Position numbers and translations under genes: made by a program. A DNA stretch of 64,000 nt, from NCBI GenBank assembly GCA_900314885.1, contig OMWY01000003.1, forward strand, positions 79,072 to 143,071, given 5' to 3'. This document shows, one piece after another, positions 9,768-18,155 of the stretch. The notes below the pieces were generated by a model that did no database searches, was not told the origin of the DNA, and saw nothing but the letters and a program-made list of their open reading frames with translations. Positions within the stretch are counted from its first letter, which is position 1. The number at the start of each line of letters is the position of its first letter. The DNA is from an uncultured Eubacteriales bacterium (lineage in GTDB: Bacteria > Bacillota > Clostridia > Lachnospirales > Lachnospiraceae).

Positions 9768-11075
9768 ATGCTAAGAAGAAAGGTAGAAAGCAAGCTTATC
9801 GAATGGAAAGAACGGAAAGACCACAAGGCTCTGCTGGTTGAAGGCGCCAGGCAGATAGGCAAATCTTATTCCATAAGCAAATTTGGCAATGAGAACTACG
9901 ATGAATTTATCAATATTAACTTCAAGATTACCCCCGATATCAGCGAAGTGTTCAGCGGTAATCTTGATATTGATACTGTTTTACTTGGATTACGCTTTCG
10001 CTTTCAGTCATATAAATTTGAAGAAGGCAAGACACTAATATTCCTGGATGAAGTTCAGGAATGCCCCGAAGCAATAACAGCTCTTAAGTTTTTTACTATT
10101 GACGGCCGTTTTGATGTTATTGCTTCAGGCTCTCTTCTTGGTATTGATTATAAGAGACCCTCTTCATATCCTGTCGGCTATGTCGAGTATCTTAAGATGT
10201 ATGCCCTCGATTTTGAAGAATTTCTTTGGTCACAGAATATTGGTGATGATATGATCTCATCATTGAGGATGCTTTATGATCAAAAGTCTAAGGTTCCGAT
10301 TGCCGTCAATAATAATATGATGAGCAATTTTCGAAAATACATAGCTGTTGGAGGTATGCCGGAGGCAGTACAGCGATTTGTTGATTCCGGCTTTTACGAA
10401 GAGCCTGACAGGGTACAGCGTGAATTAATAACAGGTTATAAATATGATATTGCCCACTTTGCTCCGGCTGTCGAGAAAATTAAAGCTGAACAGTGCTATG
10501 ATTCCATGTCGAAGCAGCTTTTAGGTAAAGAAAATCATAAGTTCCAATATAAGGTTGTAAGTGATGGTGGAAGCTCCAGAAAATATTATTCAAGTGTCGA
10601 CTGGCTTATAACGGCAGACATGGCTTTCAAGAGTACCAATTTATCTGCTTTGAAATATAATCCTGTAGATTATGAGGATGAGTCTAATTTCAGGCTGTAT
10701 ACTAATGACGTTGGCTTATTGATTGGTACGCGAGATTATAACCTGAAGAAAGAGATTATAGAAAATTCCGTAACAGGAGCTACGAGAGGCGGTTTATATG
10801 AATGCGCAATTGCTGATATCCTGATAAAAAAAGGATATAAGCTGCACTTTTACAGAAATGATCAACGCTCTTGTGAAATTGATTTTGTTATAGCTAAGGA
10901 TGGTGCAGTTGTCCCAATTGAGGTTAAATCAGGGAATAATCGTGCTACATCTTTAAAGCGTATAATGAGTGAAGATAAGACGATGGAATATGGCATAAAA
11001 CTTATGGACGGCAATATTGTTGTAAGTGAAGAAGGAATAATTACCTTACCGATATATATGGCGATGTTTCTCTAA
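9768..11075 (+). CDS. AAA ATPase with DUF4143 / nuclease-like C-terminus
   Basis: A 435-residue ATPase of the AAA_14-DUF4143 type. The N-terminal P-loop is degenerate-looking but typical of the family (VEGARQIGKSYSI), with Walker B LIFLDEVQE. The C-terminal DUF4143 part ends in a PD-(D/E)XK-like core (CEIDFVIAKDGAVVPIEVKSG). These proteins are common in gut Clostridia and Bacteroidetes; the function is unknown. The start at 9768 has GGAGG 7 nt upstream; an in-frame ATG at 9729 lies inside the promoter. A HEPN-MNT toxin-antitoxin pair follows about 50 nt later, so the locus looks like a defence or stress island. Confidence 0.85.
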   Translation: MLRRKVESKLIEWKERKDHKALLVEGARQIGKSYSISKFGNENYDEFININFKITPDISEVFSGNLDIDTVLLGLRFRFQSYKFEEGKTLIFLDEVQECPEAITALKFFTIDGRFDVIASGSLLGIDYKRPSSYPVGYVEYLKMYALDFEEFLWSQNIGDDMISSLRMLYDQKSKVPIAVNNNMMSNFRKYIAVGGMPEAVQRFVDSGFYEEPDRVQRELITGYKYDIAHFAPAVEKIKAEQCYDSMSKQLLGKENHKFQYKVVSDGGSSRKYYSSVDWLITADMAFKSTNLSALKYNPVDYEDESNFRLYTNDVGLLIGTRDYNLKKEIIENSVTGATRGGLYECAIADILIKKGYKLHFYRNDQRSCEIDFVIAKDGAVVPIEVKSGNNRATSLKRIMSEDKTMEYGIKLMDGNIVVSEEGIITLPIYMAMFL

Positions 11076-11123
11076 GAAACATGCTATATATTTACTTGTA
11101 ATATATAGTGAAAGGCAGTATTT

Positions 11124-11435
11124 ATGGATAAAGAAGTTTCTGACTATATAAAGAGCAGGAATATGACACCTGATCAGATTATTTCACAGGTTACAGCGAT
11201 TTGCAGGAACCTTAATGTCGAGCATCTGAGTCTGTTTGGCTCATATGCCGAAGATAATCCTCATGATGGGAGCGATATAGATTTCATCGTATACGGCGTA
11301 AATGATATACAAGAATTAAAGGATAAAATAGATAGGATATCTACACTGACTAAAATAGATATCTTTGATTATGATAATTGCAAGAATGAACATTTAAGAA
11401 AGGATATGGATAGTTATGGCAAAAAAATATATTGA
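11124..11435 (+). CDS. MNT-type nucleotidyltransferase antitoxin
   Basis: A 103-residue minimal nucleotidyltransferase. It has the GS-x10-DxD catalytic signature, seen as GSYAEDNPHDGSDID (residues about 38-52). In characterised MntA-HepT pairs this enzyme AMPylates the HEPN toxin on a tyrosine and silences it. The gene overlaps the downstream HEPN gene by 20 nt, the usual antitoxin-first order, so both are made together. Confidence 0.85.
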   Translation: MDKEVSDYIKSRNMTPDQIISQVTAICRNLNVEHLSLFGSYAEDNPHDGSDIDFIVYGVNDIQELKDKIDRISTLTKIDIFDYDNCKNEHLRKDMDSYGKKIY

Positions 11436-11829
11436 AAGATATAACAGCTTCAAAGATAGTCTTTCTTCTCTAGAGAAGCTAAAGGAAAGAGATATAACTG
11501 ATGATTTTGTAATAAGCGGCGCAGTACAAAAGTTCAGTCTCACATTTGATATATCATGGAAGGTTATGAAGGATATCATAACGAATTATCATGGCCTTTC
11601 GGATTTCGCTACCGGCTCTCCTCGTGAAACACTAAAAGCTGCTAAATCCGTTGGATTAATAAAAGATGATATTTGGCTCGACATGCTATTTGACAGAAAT
11701 AATCTGGTTCATGATTACGACGGATTATTAGCAAACGCATGCGTAGTGAAAATACGTGATATTTATATACCTGTCTTTGAGGAATTTAATGAGAGCGCCG
11801 GAAAAATAATAAAAATGATGCAGAATTAA
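11416..11829 (+). CDS. HEPN-domain ribonuclease toxin (HepT/HI0074 family)
   Basis: A 137-residue helical protein of the nucleotidyltransferase substrate-binding/HEPN family. The catalytic motif R-x4-H-x-Y is intact: RNNLVHDY near residues 94-101. Arg and His form the RNase centre and the Tyr is the residue modified by MNT partners in characterised systems. With the overlapping MNT gene it forms a complete type VII-like toxin-antitoxin module. Both motifs are intact, so the module is probably functional; activity is inferred. Confidence 0.85.
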   Translation: MAKKYIERYNSFKDSLSSLEKLKERDITDDFVISGAVQKFSLTFDISWKVMKDIITNYHGLSDFATGSPRETLKAAKSVGLIKDDIWLDMLFDRNNLVHDYDGLLANACVVKIRDIYIPVFEEFNESAGKIIKMMQN

Positions 11830-11864
11830 CTTCTAATGCATAAATAATAGAAAAGGTATATTTT

Positions 11865-12758
11865 ATGAGATACTTGATTTACTATCTTCTGTTTATTAAT
11901 ATTGTAACGTTCATAATATATGGAGTCGACAAAAAAAAGGCCGAGGACCATAAATGGAGGATTCGCGAATCTACCTTGCTTGGCCTGGCGGCGATTGGTG
12001 GTCCTGTCGGTGCCCTCTTAGGGATGCGGATTTTCCATCATAAGACTAAAAAGAAGAAGTTCTATATAACAGTGCCGGCACTTATTATTTTATGGATGAT
12101 TGTCATCTTTTTAGCATATTGCCTACCCTATTATCACACAGTAGATGCTCCGTTATATCAGTCCGATAATACAGTGCAAATCATAGATGAAAGAGACTAT
12201 ATCTTTTACGATGGGCCCGGAAAGGATAAGGCTATGATTTTCTATCCCGGAGCGAAGGTAGATGAAAAGGCCTATGAGGCTCTGTTATATGAAACTGCAG
12301 AGGAAGGAATTGACTGTTTCCTCGTAAAGATGCCATTTCATATAGCTTTCTTTGGAAAGAATCGGGCTGATGAAATTATTGAAAATTATAGCTATAAAGA
12401 ATGGATTATGGCAGGACACTCTCTAGGCGGCGCCATGGCTTCGTCATATTTGAAAGGCCATGAAGATAAATTTAGTGGTATGATTTTTCTTGCCTCATTT
12501 GCGTCTTCAGATATAAGTGATGACAGCAATCTGGATGTCCTGTCTGTCTATGGAAGTGAAGATAAGGTTCTTAAACGAGGATCATATGAAGCGGCTAAGA
12601 AGTGGTGTCCTCAAGGCAGTTTTACCGAAAAGATAATAGAAGGCGGTAATCACTCAGGCTTCGCTTATTACGGTCCTCAGAGTGGCGATGGGGAAGCCAC
12701 AATAAGCAAGCAGGAACAGATAGACATGACAGTAGATTATATCCTGGCCACATTTTGA
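11865..12758 (+). CDS. DUF1294 membrane domain fused to alpha/beta hydrolase
   Basis: A 297-residue fusion. Residues 1-80 match DUF1294, a small membrane domain (hydrophobic segments around RYLIYYLLFINIVTF and LAAIGGPVGALLGM, then the FHHKTKKKKF motif). A third membrane segment (IILWMIVIFLAYCLPYY) leads to an extracytoplasmic hydrolase-fold domain with nucleophile elbow GHSLGGA near residue 186, an acid in SVYGSEDKV and a His in GGNHSGF. The predicted topology places the hydrolase outside the membrane. The substrate is unknown. The gene is separated from the HEPN gene by 35 nt and may share its transcript. Confidence 0.8.
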   Translation: MRYLIYYLLFINIVTFIIYGVDKKKAEDHKWRIRESTLLGLAAIGGPVGALLGMRIFHHKTKKKKFYITVPALIILWMIVIFLAYCLPYYHTVDAPLYQSDNTVQIIDERDYIFYDGPGKDKAMIFYPGAKVDEKAYEALLYETAEEGIDCFLVKMPFHIAFFGKNRADEIIENYSYKEWIMAGHSLGGAMASSYLKGHEDKFSGMIFLASFASSDISDDSNLDVLSVYGSEDKVLKRGSYEAAKKWCPQGSFTEKIIEGGNHSGFAYYGPQSGDGEATISKQEQIDMTVDYILATF

Positions 12759-12771
12759 GAAACTTTATCAA
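12755..12771. promoter_or_regulatory. Orphan Fur-like box at a convergent junction
   Basis: TTGAGAAACTTTATCAA matches the 17-bp box found at the iron promoters in this window, but it overlaps the TGA of the hydrolase fusion and no promoter is adjacent. It may be a chance match. Confidence 0.3.
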
Positions 12772-12774
12772 TTA

Positions 12775-12803
12775 TAAAAGGCGACGGCATTATCTGCCGT
12801 CGT
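12775..12803 (-). terminator. Terminator of the P-type ATPase operon
   Basis: On the minus strand GACGGCA-5-TGCCGTC is followed by GCCTTTT. The stem overlaps the ATPase stop codon at 12790. Confidence 0.6.
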
Positions 12804-14889
12804 CTTCGTCTGTCAAGAGATCTGAAGTAGACCTTAGTCCAATCAGTAAAGTACTCGTATTATGAAGAAGCGCCGATGTCGCAGGCTGAATAACACCGGC
12901 AACACCTAGAGCTATGAGACCCGAATTAAAGCCTACTATAAATCTGTAGTGGCGCTTAATTCTCGCCATAAGTAAATTGCTCAGCTCCTTAAGAACCACA
13001 ATCTGGTGAAGGTCGGAAGCCGATATAGTAACATCAGCTATCTCCCTCGCGATCTCAGCGCCGTTACTGATAGCTACGCCACAATCAGCGGCCGAAAGCG
13101 CAGGCGAGTCATTTATACCATCACCTATCATAATTACCTTGTGGCCCTTAGCCTTCTCTTCTTCCACAAACTTCGCCTTGTCCTCAGGCAGGACTTCCGC
13201 ATAATATGTATCGACACCGGCCTTCGTTGCAATCGCCGCGGCTGTCTTCTTATTGTCGCCGGTCATCATCACAACGTTTCTTATGCCGACCTTCTTTAAT
13301 TCTCTGATAACACTCTTTACCTCCGGACGAAGCGGATCTTCGATGCATATTACAGCGGCAAGTGATCCTCCTACCGCTAAATAAAGCCTCGAGCAGTCAT
13401 CCGGAATATTCTTGAAGCGCTCTTCCATACCATCAGGGATGGCTGTATGCTCGTCCTCGAAGACAAAATGGAAACTACCGATTATTGCCTTTTCTCCGGT
13501 ATTCATAATCGTCGTGCTAATGCCATGCGCGACTATATAATTTACCTTCGAGTGCATCTCATCGTGACGAAGATCCCTCGCCTTTGCCGCATTAACCACA
13601 GCATTAGCGATAGAGTGTGGAAAATGTTCCTCAAGGCAGGCAGCTATGCGAAGGAGTTCATCCTCACTCATGCCATTAAAGCTAATCACATTTCTCACAA
13701 CCGGCTCTGCCTTCGTAAGCGTTCCGGTCTTATCTAAAACAATGGTGTCCGCATCAGCGACAGCCTCCAGGAATTTACCGCCCTTCACAGTAATATCATA
13801 ATCGCTAGCCTCGCGTATAGCCGAAAGCACAGATACAGGCATAGCAAGCTTCAGAGCGCATGAGAAATCAACCATGAGGACAGAGAGAGCCTTAGTTACA
13901 TTTCTTGTAAATAAATATACCAAAGGAGCACCGATAAGAGTATAAGGGACAAGCCTGTCGGCTAAATGTTCAGCCTGGCTCTCCACACCGCTCTTAAGCT
14001 TCTCGGTCTCTTCTATCATCTTCACTATGCTTTCATAACGGCTGTTGCCACCTGTCTTAGTTACTTTAAATGTAACCTCGCCCTCTTCGACAACAGTTCC
14101 TGCATAGACTGTAATGCCCTCCGACTTCTTGACAGGCACACTTTCCCCTGTCATCGAAGCCTGGTTCACCATGGCTTCACCATTTGTGACTATGCCATCA
14201 AACGGAATAACGCTTCCCATATGAACGACAATTTCGTCTCCCGCCTTAACATCGTCCCGTTTTACAAGGACTTCCGAATCACCACTTACAAGCCATACCT
14301 TCTCTACATTAAGCGACATGGTATTCGCCAGGTCATTGACAGTCCTTTTGTGTGTCCATTCCTCAAGCATATCGCCAATATCAAGTAAGAACATGACGGA
14401 ACCTGCGGTCGAGAAGTCTCCTCTCAAAATAGAGACTGAAATAGCGGCAGCATCAAGAATCGAGACCTCCACCTTCTTGTGGAAAATAGAATTAAGTCCC
14501 TTTCCTATGTACTTGAATGATTTGACTACTGCAATTGCCGCATTAATCCAGGCTGGGAAATAAAGATCTCTTATAAATTTTACGCAGACTTTCCCTATAA
14601 TCTTATCACGATATTCTGCCGAAAGCTCCCTGCCTGAATTCTTGATAAATTCAGCCGGAACATTAGCGGTTTCATAAGTAAATGCAGAAAGTGCATTAAC
14701 TACGGCGCTTCTGCCACACTTATATTCTATTATCGCGTCACATGTATCCTCATGAACAGTAACATGCCCGACGCCATCTATATGCTTCAGATAGTAAAGC
14801 AGAGTGTCAGCCTCAGCGAATGACATGCGATGTTGCATTGCATGCACCCTGAGCCTGCCGCTCGATTCATGCAATATCTTAAAACCCAT
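12790..14889 (-). CDS. Heavy-metal P-type ATPase (P1B, HMA_2-type N-terminus)
   Basis: A 699-residue cation-exporting P1B ATPase. The N-terminus (about 1-80) is an HMA_2-like ferredoxin fold without the CxxC of copper pumps. Core motifs are TGES (residues about 240-250, MTGESVPV), phosphorylation motif DKTGT, MTGDNKKTAAA and hinge GDGINDSPALS. The membrane metal-site motif appears as CALKLAMPVS rather than CPC, so copper is unlikely; Fe, Mn or Zn export is more plausible. It starts 2 nt after a small membrane protein gene whose promoter carries a Fur-like box. It resembles the CtpC-like P1B group that works with small membrane chaperones in mycobacteria. Confidence 0.85.
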   Translation of the reverse strand: MGFKILHESSGRLRVHAMQHRMSFAEADTLLYYLKHIDGVGHVTVHEDTCDAIIEYKCGRSAVVNALSAFTYETANVPAEFIKNSGRELSAEYRDKIIGKVCVKFIRDLYFPAWINAAIAVVKSFKYIGKGLNSIFHKKVEVSILDAAAISVSILRGDFSTAGSVMFLLDIGDMLEEWTHKRTVNDLANTMSLNVEKVWLVSGDSEVLVKRDDVKAGDEIVVHMGSVIPFDGIVTNGEAMVNQASMTGESVPVKKSEGITVYAGTVVEEGEVTFKVTKTGGNSRYESIVKMIEETEKLKSGVESQAEHLADRLVPYTLIGAPLVYLFTRNVTKALSVLMVDFSCALKLAMPVSVLSAIREASDYDITVKGGKFLEAVADADTIVLDKTGTLTKAEPVVRNVISFNGMSEDELLRIAACLEEHFPHSIANAVVNAAKARDLRHDEMHSKVNYIVAHGISTTIMNTGEKAIIGSFHFVFEDEHTAIPDGMEERFKNIPDDCSRLYLAVGGSLAAVICIEDPLRPEVKSVIRELKKVGIRNVVMMTGDNKKTAAAIATKAGVDTYYAEVLPEDKAKFVEEEKAKGHKVIMIGDGINDSPALSAADCGVAISNGAEIAREIADVTISASDLHQIVVLKELSNLLMARIKRHYRFIVGFNSGLIALGVAGVIQPATSALLHNTSTLLIGLRSTSDLLTDEDDGR

Positions 14890-14891
14890 GA

Positions 14892-15197
14892 TTACTCTTC
14901 CTTTGGCTTATCCTCGTTATCGTCCTCATCAAAGTTGAACTTGCTCTCACCCTTGATGATCTTGCCATCCTCCTCGTAACGCTTCTCATTTATATCCTTA
15001 GCGTCATGATAGATATCACTGCAATTTTCACTTAAAGTCGTAGTCTTCTTTACTACACAATCCTTACCGCGGAGGACAGCAGCAGTCACATGAGTATAGA
15101 GCTTCTTCGCGTCCTTGCTTGAAAGTATACTGATACCGGCCGTACCAAAGAGTACTCCACCTACAAATGTTCCAAACTTCTTCCAGTTAAATGCCAT
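14892..15197 (-). CDS. Small membrane partner of the P-type ATPase (DUF6110-like)
   Basis: A 101-residue protein with one N-terminal hydrophobic segment (FGTFVGGVLFGTAGISIL), the block SSKDAKKLYTH, and an acidic tail ending DEDDNEDKPKEE. I place it, from memory of the family, with DUF6110 proteins that neighbour heavy-metal ATPases in Clostridia. The acidic tail could bind cations and hand them to the pump, as proposed for PacL proteins of mycobacterial P1B pumps, but no homology to PacL is shown. The ATG at 15197 has AGGAGG 6 nt upstream and is preferred over 15221. It is the first gene of the ATPase operon. Confidence 0.75.
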   Translation of the reverse strand: MAFNWKKFGTFVGGVLFGTAGISILSSKDAKKLYTHVTAAVLRGKDCVVKKTTTLSENCSDIYHDAKDINEKRYEEDGKIIKGESKFNFDEDDNEDKPKEE

Positions 15198-15266
15198 AAT
15201 AAGCCTCCTATAAAAAAACACTGTATAATTAATCTACATGCAAAGCTGAAGCTTTGTATTCTTTAA

Positions 15267-15326
15267 ATTATACAGCGTTAAATAAGTTAATTCAAGATAA
15301 TACGCCTTATTGAGAAATTTTCTCGT
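15267..15326 (-). promoter_or_regulatory. ATPase operon promoter with upstream Fur-like box
   Basis: Minus strand TTGAAT (15295-15290) and TATAAT (15272-15267) are 17 nt apart. A box reading TTGAGAAATTTTCTCGT lies at 15310-15326, about 15 nt upstream of the -35 instead of on it. That position differs from the feo promoter and may reflect activation or read-through control. A palindrome CAAAGCTGAAGCTTTG (15241-15256) lies in the leader. Confidence 0.6.
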
Positions 15327-15688
15327 TAAGCAATTTCATATCCGGCGTTTTCCACGGCTCTGCGGATCTCATTATCGGTTACTTCTCTCGACAGATGAAG
15401 CGTGGCTTCCTTCTTCTTAAGATCGACGTCAGCGCTGACTCCGTCTATCCGATTAAGAGAATTCTGCACTCTGATACGGCAGTTATCGCAGTGCATGCCG
15501 GAAATTTTAACTGTCTTAGTGCCTATCTCAGGCTCTGAGAGTGGCTTCTTTATCTCTATCTCATTTCCGCCACCGCCTCCGCAGCAGTCGCCTTCACCTT
15601 TAAAGTGCTTAATACTGCTACGAACAGCGAAGAAACCGATAACCACTAACAAAGCTATAATAACTATTGTGGCAATCACATTAATCAC
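15326..15688 (-). CDS. FeoB-associated membrane segment fused to an HMA metal-binding domain
   Basis: A 120-residue fusion. Residues 1-25 are a membrane helix followed by a Cys/Gly stretch (GEGDCCGGGGG), the pattern of FeoB-associated Cys-rich membrane proteins. Residues about 55-120 form a heavy-metal-associated domain with GMHCDNC, the MxCxxC metal site. It starts at GTG 15688 overlapping the Fur-like gene's TGA (GTGA). As the last gene of the feo operon it may deliver or receive a metal ion at the FeoB exit side. FeoB-associated proteins normally lack an HMA domain. Confidence 0.75.
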   Translation of the reverse strand: MINVIATIVIIALLVVIGFFAVRSSIKHFKGEGDCCGGGGGNEIEIKKPLSEPEIGTKTVKISGMHCDNCRIRVQNSLNRIDGVSADVDLKKKEATLHLSREVTDNEIRRAVENAGYEIA

Positions 15689-15918
15689 CTGGTTTCTATA
15701 CTTTCGACCCTGTTAAGGACATCCAGGTCCTCAAGCTGTCTGATAGTCCTGTATACCGTCGCAAGTCCGATATTGCTGTCGCGGCTTACGACCTCGGTAT
15801 AGATGTCCTTACAGTTCTCGAATTTTCTTGAAAATATAACGTCTACTATTACTTTTCTCTGCCTCGTCAGTCTGTATCCCTTCTTTCGAAGCAGCTTATT
15901 GACCTCATCAGCAGTCAT
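15685..15918 (-). CDS. Fur-family DNA-binding domain only (half-length)
   Basis: A 77-residue protein that covers only the winged-helix half of Fur. Recognisable blocks are KKGYRLTRQRKVIVDVIF, the helix ending IYTEVVSRDSNIGLATVYRTIRQLEDLDVL, and a wing ending NRVESIETR. Normal Fur has 130-150 residues. The metal-sensing and dimerisation half (HHDH-type and CxxC motifs) is absent, and the next 360 nt encode a different protein in another frame. It lies between feoB and the FeoB-associated gene. It could compete with full-length Fur at the boxes seen here, or be a relic. The reading frame is clean and coupled to the next gene, which argues against simple decay. Confidence 0.75.
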   Translation of the reverse strand: MTADEVNKLLRKKGYRLTRQRKVIVDVIFSRKFENCKDIYTEVVSRDSNIGLATVYRTIRQLEDLDVLNRVESIETR

Positions 15919-15952
15919 CTATACCTCACTTTTTCATATGCTGTGACAACCC

Positions 15953-18142
15953 TTATGCCTGGGCCACAGACCTTCTTGTTACAAGCTTAGCGTCCTTGTA
16001 AGGATTTGGTCTGAAGAGAAGGTAGAGATAAATAACAAGTACAACAATGGCAAATACAGTAAATCCGCTAAATCCTATCTCTCCTGTGATAAGTCCGCCA
16101 AACTGATAGAACATAAGTGATACGCAATAAGCGTTAATGTTCTGGAAAAGAACCGTAAACCAGAACCACTTCTTAGAGTTCATTTCCTGAGCCTGGGTAC
16201 CTATTGCGGCAAGGCAAGGACTGTTAAGTGTATTGAAGATAAGGAAGGCAAACGCTGCGGCTCCACCTGTAAACCAAGGAGCGATAGCAAGGGCTGTCTG
16301 CTGCATAGCGGTAAGATCCTCTTCTGCCGCAGCGTCAGCGATTTCTGATGAAAGACCCGCAAGGATTGATACTGTTGAAACGACTGACTCCTTAGCGACA
16401 AGACCTGAAATAGATGCCGCTACAGGCTGCCAGTTGCCAAATCCAAGTGGAATAAAGAGCCATGCAAAAATATTTCCGACAAAGGCCATAATAGAATTTC
16501 CGCTGTCCTCGACAAGTCCAAATGCGCCGCCCTCGATACCGAAGCTTGACATGAACCACATTACCGCGCAGGCAAGGAAGATAACGGTTCCGGCCTTCTT
16601 AATATAGCCCTTAAGTCTATCCCAAACGTGCATTAAGATAGTCTTAGCGCCCGGAACATGGTAAGCAGGGAGCTCCATAACGAAAGGAGCGGCTTCGCCT
16701 GCGAATGGCTTTGTCTTCTTAAGAATAATAGCTGAAACAAGTACCGCAAATATTCCTATAAAGTACATAACCGGTGCCATCCACCATGCGCCACCGACAA
16801 CGAGGGTTCCGATAAGGGCGATAATAGGAAGCTTAGCGCCGCAAGGTACAAAGGTTGTGGTCATTATTGTAAGACGACGGTCATTATCATTTTCAATGGT
16901 CTTAGTTGAAAGGATTCCCGGAACACCACATCCACTTGATACGAGAAGTGGAATAAATGACTTACCTGAAAGCCCGAAATGTCTGAAGATACGGTCCATA
17001 ACGAATGCTACACGAGCCATATATCCGATATCCTCAAGTATTGACAGGCAGAGGAATACGGCAGCCATCTGAGGTACGAAGCCAAGAACAGTACCTACAC
17101 CGCCAACTATACCATCTACTACAAGTGACTGAAGAACAGGACTTACGCCTGCGCTTTCAAACAGGCTGTTAAGACCTCCGATAATCCATTCACCGAAAAG
17201 CGTATCATTTACCCAGTCAGTACACATGGTACCTATGGTTGAAATGGAGAAGTAATAAACTCCGAACATGATAGCCGCGAAAATAGGAAGCGCAAGCCAT
17301 CTGTTAGTTACGACACGGTCAATCTTATCACTAGTTGTCATGCCACTTGAGCTCTTCTTTACGGTCTTCTTTACAACATTTGTGATATAATCATATCTTG
17401 CGTCAGTAATGATAGACTCGGTATCGTTGTCAAGCTCCTTCTCAAGGCCCTCACGTACAGCCTTTAATTTATCAAGCTCAACTGATGAAAGGCTAAGCTT
17501 CTCCATAACCTTCTCATCATTTTCAAGCATCTTGATATCGAACCATCTGCGCTCGTCATTATCAACAGCGTCACTTGGAAGTACGCTGTCAGCAGCTGTG
17601 ATAGCAGCCTCTATACGCTCAGAAAAGCATTTCGCAGGAACAGCCTTAGCTCTTGTATTTGCCGCGGAAATAGCCTTCTTAACTACCTCCGTAAGTCCCG
17701 TTCCGTGAAGGGCGCTGGTCTCTACTACCTCGCAACCAAGCTCCTTAGCGAGCTCCTTCGTATTAATCTTGTCACCGCGTTTGTTAACTACATCCATCAT
17801 GTTAAGCGCGATTACAACAGGAATACCAAGCTCAAGAATCTGTGTTGTAAGATAAAGGTTACGCTCGATATTTGAAGCGTCTACAAGATCAATGATAGCT
17901 TCAGGCTTCTCCTTTACAAGGTAGTCACGGCTTACAACCTCTTCGAGGGTGTATGGTGAAAGGGAATAGATGCCCGGAAGGTCGGTTATGATGACATCCC
18001 TGTTTCCCTTGTAATGTCCTTCCTTCTTCTCAACAGTAACGCCCGGCCAGTTGCCGACGTACTGATTTGCTCCCGTAAGCGCGTTAAACATAGTCGTTTT
18101 ACCGCAATTCGGGTTACCGATAAGTGCGATTCTCGTTGCCAT
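15953..18142 (-). CDS. feoB: Ferrous iron transporter FeoB
   Basis: A 729-residue polytopic protein with an N-terminal G-protein domain: GNPNCGKTTMFNALTG (G1), DLPGIYSLSPYT (G3) and LNMMDVV (G4). The first core block VSSGCGVPGILSTKT and the second PWFTGGAAAF lie in the membrane half, which has about ten hydrophobic segments. It takes up Fe(II) across the cytoplasmic membrane. It is the third gene of the feoA-feoA-feoB operon under a Fur-like box and is followed by a half-length Fur gene and a FeoB-associated fusion. Confidence 0.96.
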   Translation of the reverse strand: MATRIALIGNPNCGKTTMFNALTGANQYVGNWPGVTVEKKEGHYKGNRDVIITDLPGIYSLSPYTLEEVVSRDYLVKEKPEAIIDLVDASNIERNLYLTTQILELGIPVVIALNMMDVVNKRGDKINTKELAKELGCEVVETSALHGTGLTEVVKKAISAANTRAKAVPAKCFSERIEAAITAADSVLPSDAVDNDERRWFDIKMLENDEKVMEKLSLSSVELDKLKAVREGLEKELDNDTESIITDARYDYITNVVKKTVKKSSSGMTTSDKIDRVVTNRWLALPIFAAIMFGVYYFSISTIGTMCTDWVNDTLFGEWIIGGLNSLFESAGVSPVLQSLVVDGIVGGVGTVLGFVPQMAAVFLCLSILEDIGYMARVAFVMDRIFRHFGLSGKSFIPLLVSSGCGVPGILSTKTIENDNDRRLTIMTTTFVPCGAKLPIIALIGTLVVGGAWWMAPVMYFIGIFAVLVSAIILKKTKPFAGEAAPFVMELPAYHVPGAKTILMHVWDRLKGYIKKAGTVIFLACAVMWFMSSFGIEGGAFGLVEDSGNSIMAFVGNIFAWLFIPLGFGNWQPVAASISGLVAKESVVSTVSILAGLSSEIADAAAEEDLTAMQQTALAIAPWFTGGAAAFAFLIFNTLNSPCLAAIGTQAQEMNSKKWFWFTVLFQNINAYCVSLMFYQFGGLITGEIGFSGFTVFAIVVLVIYLYLLFRPNPYKDAKLVTRRSVAQA

Positions 18143-18155
18143 TTTTCTCTCCTTC

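Noticed and set aside
12755..12771. Fur box regulating the P-type ATPase from its 3' end
   Set aside because: No promoter adjoins it and it overlaps a stop codon at a convergent junction; kept only as a low-confidence site.
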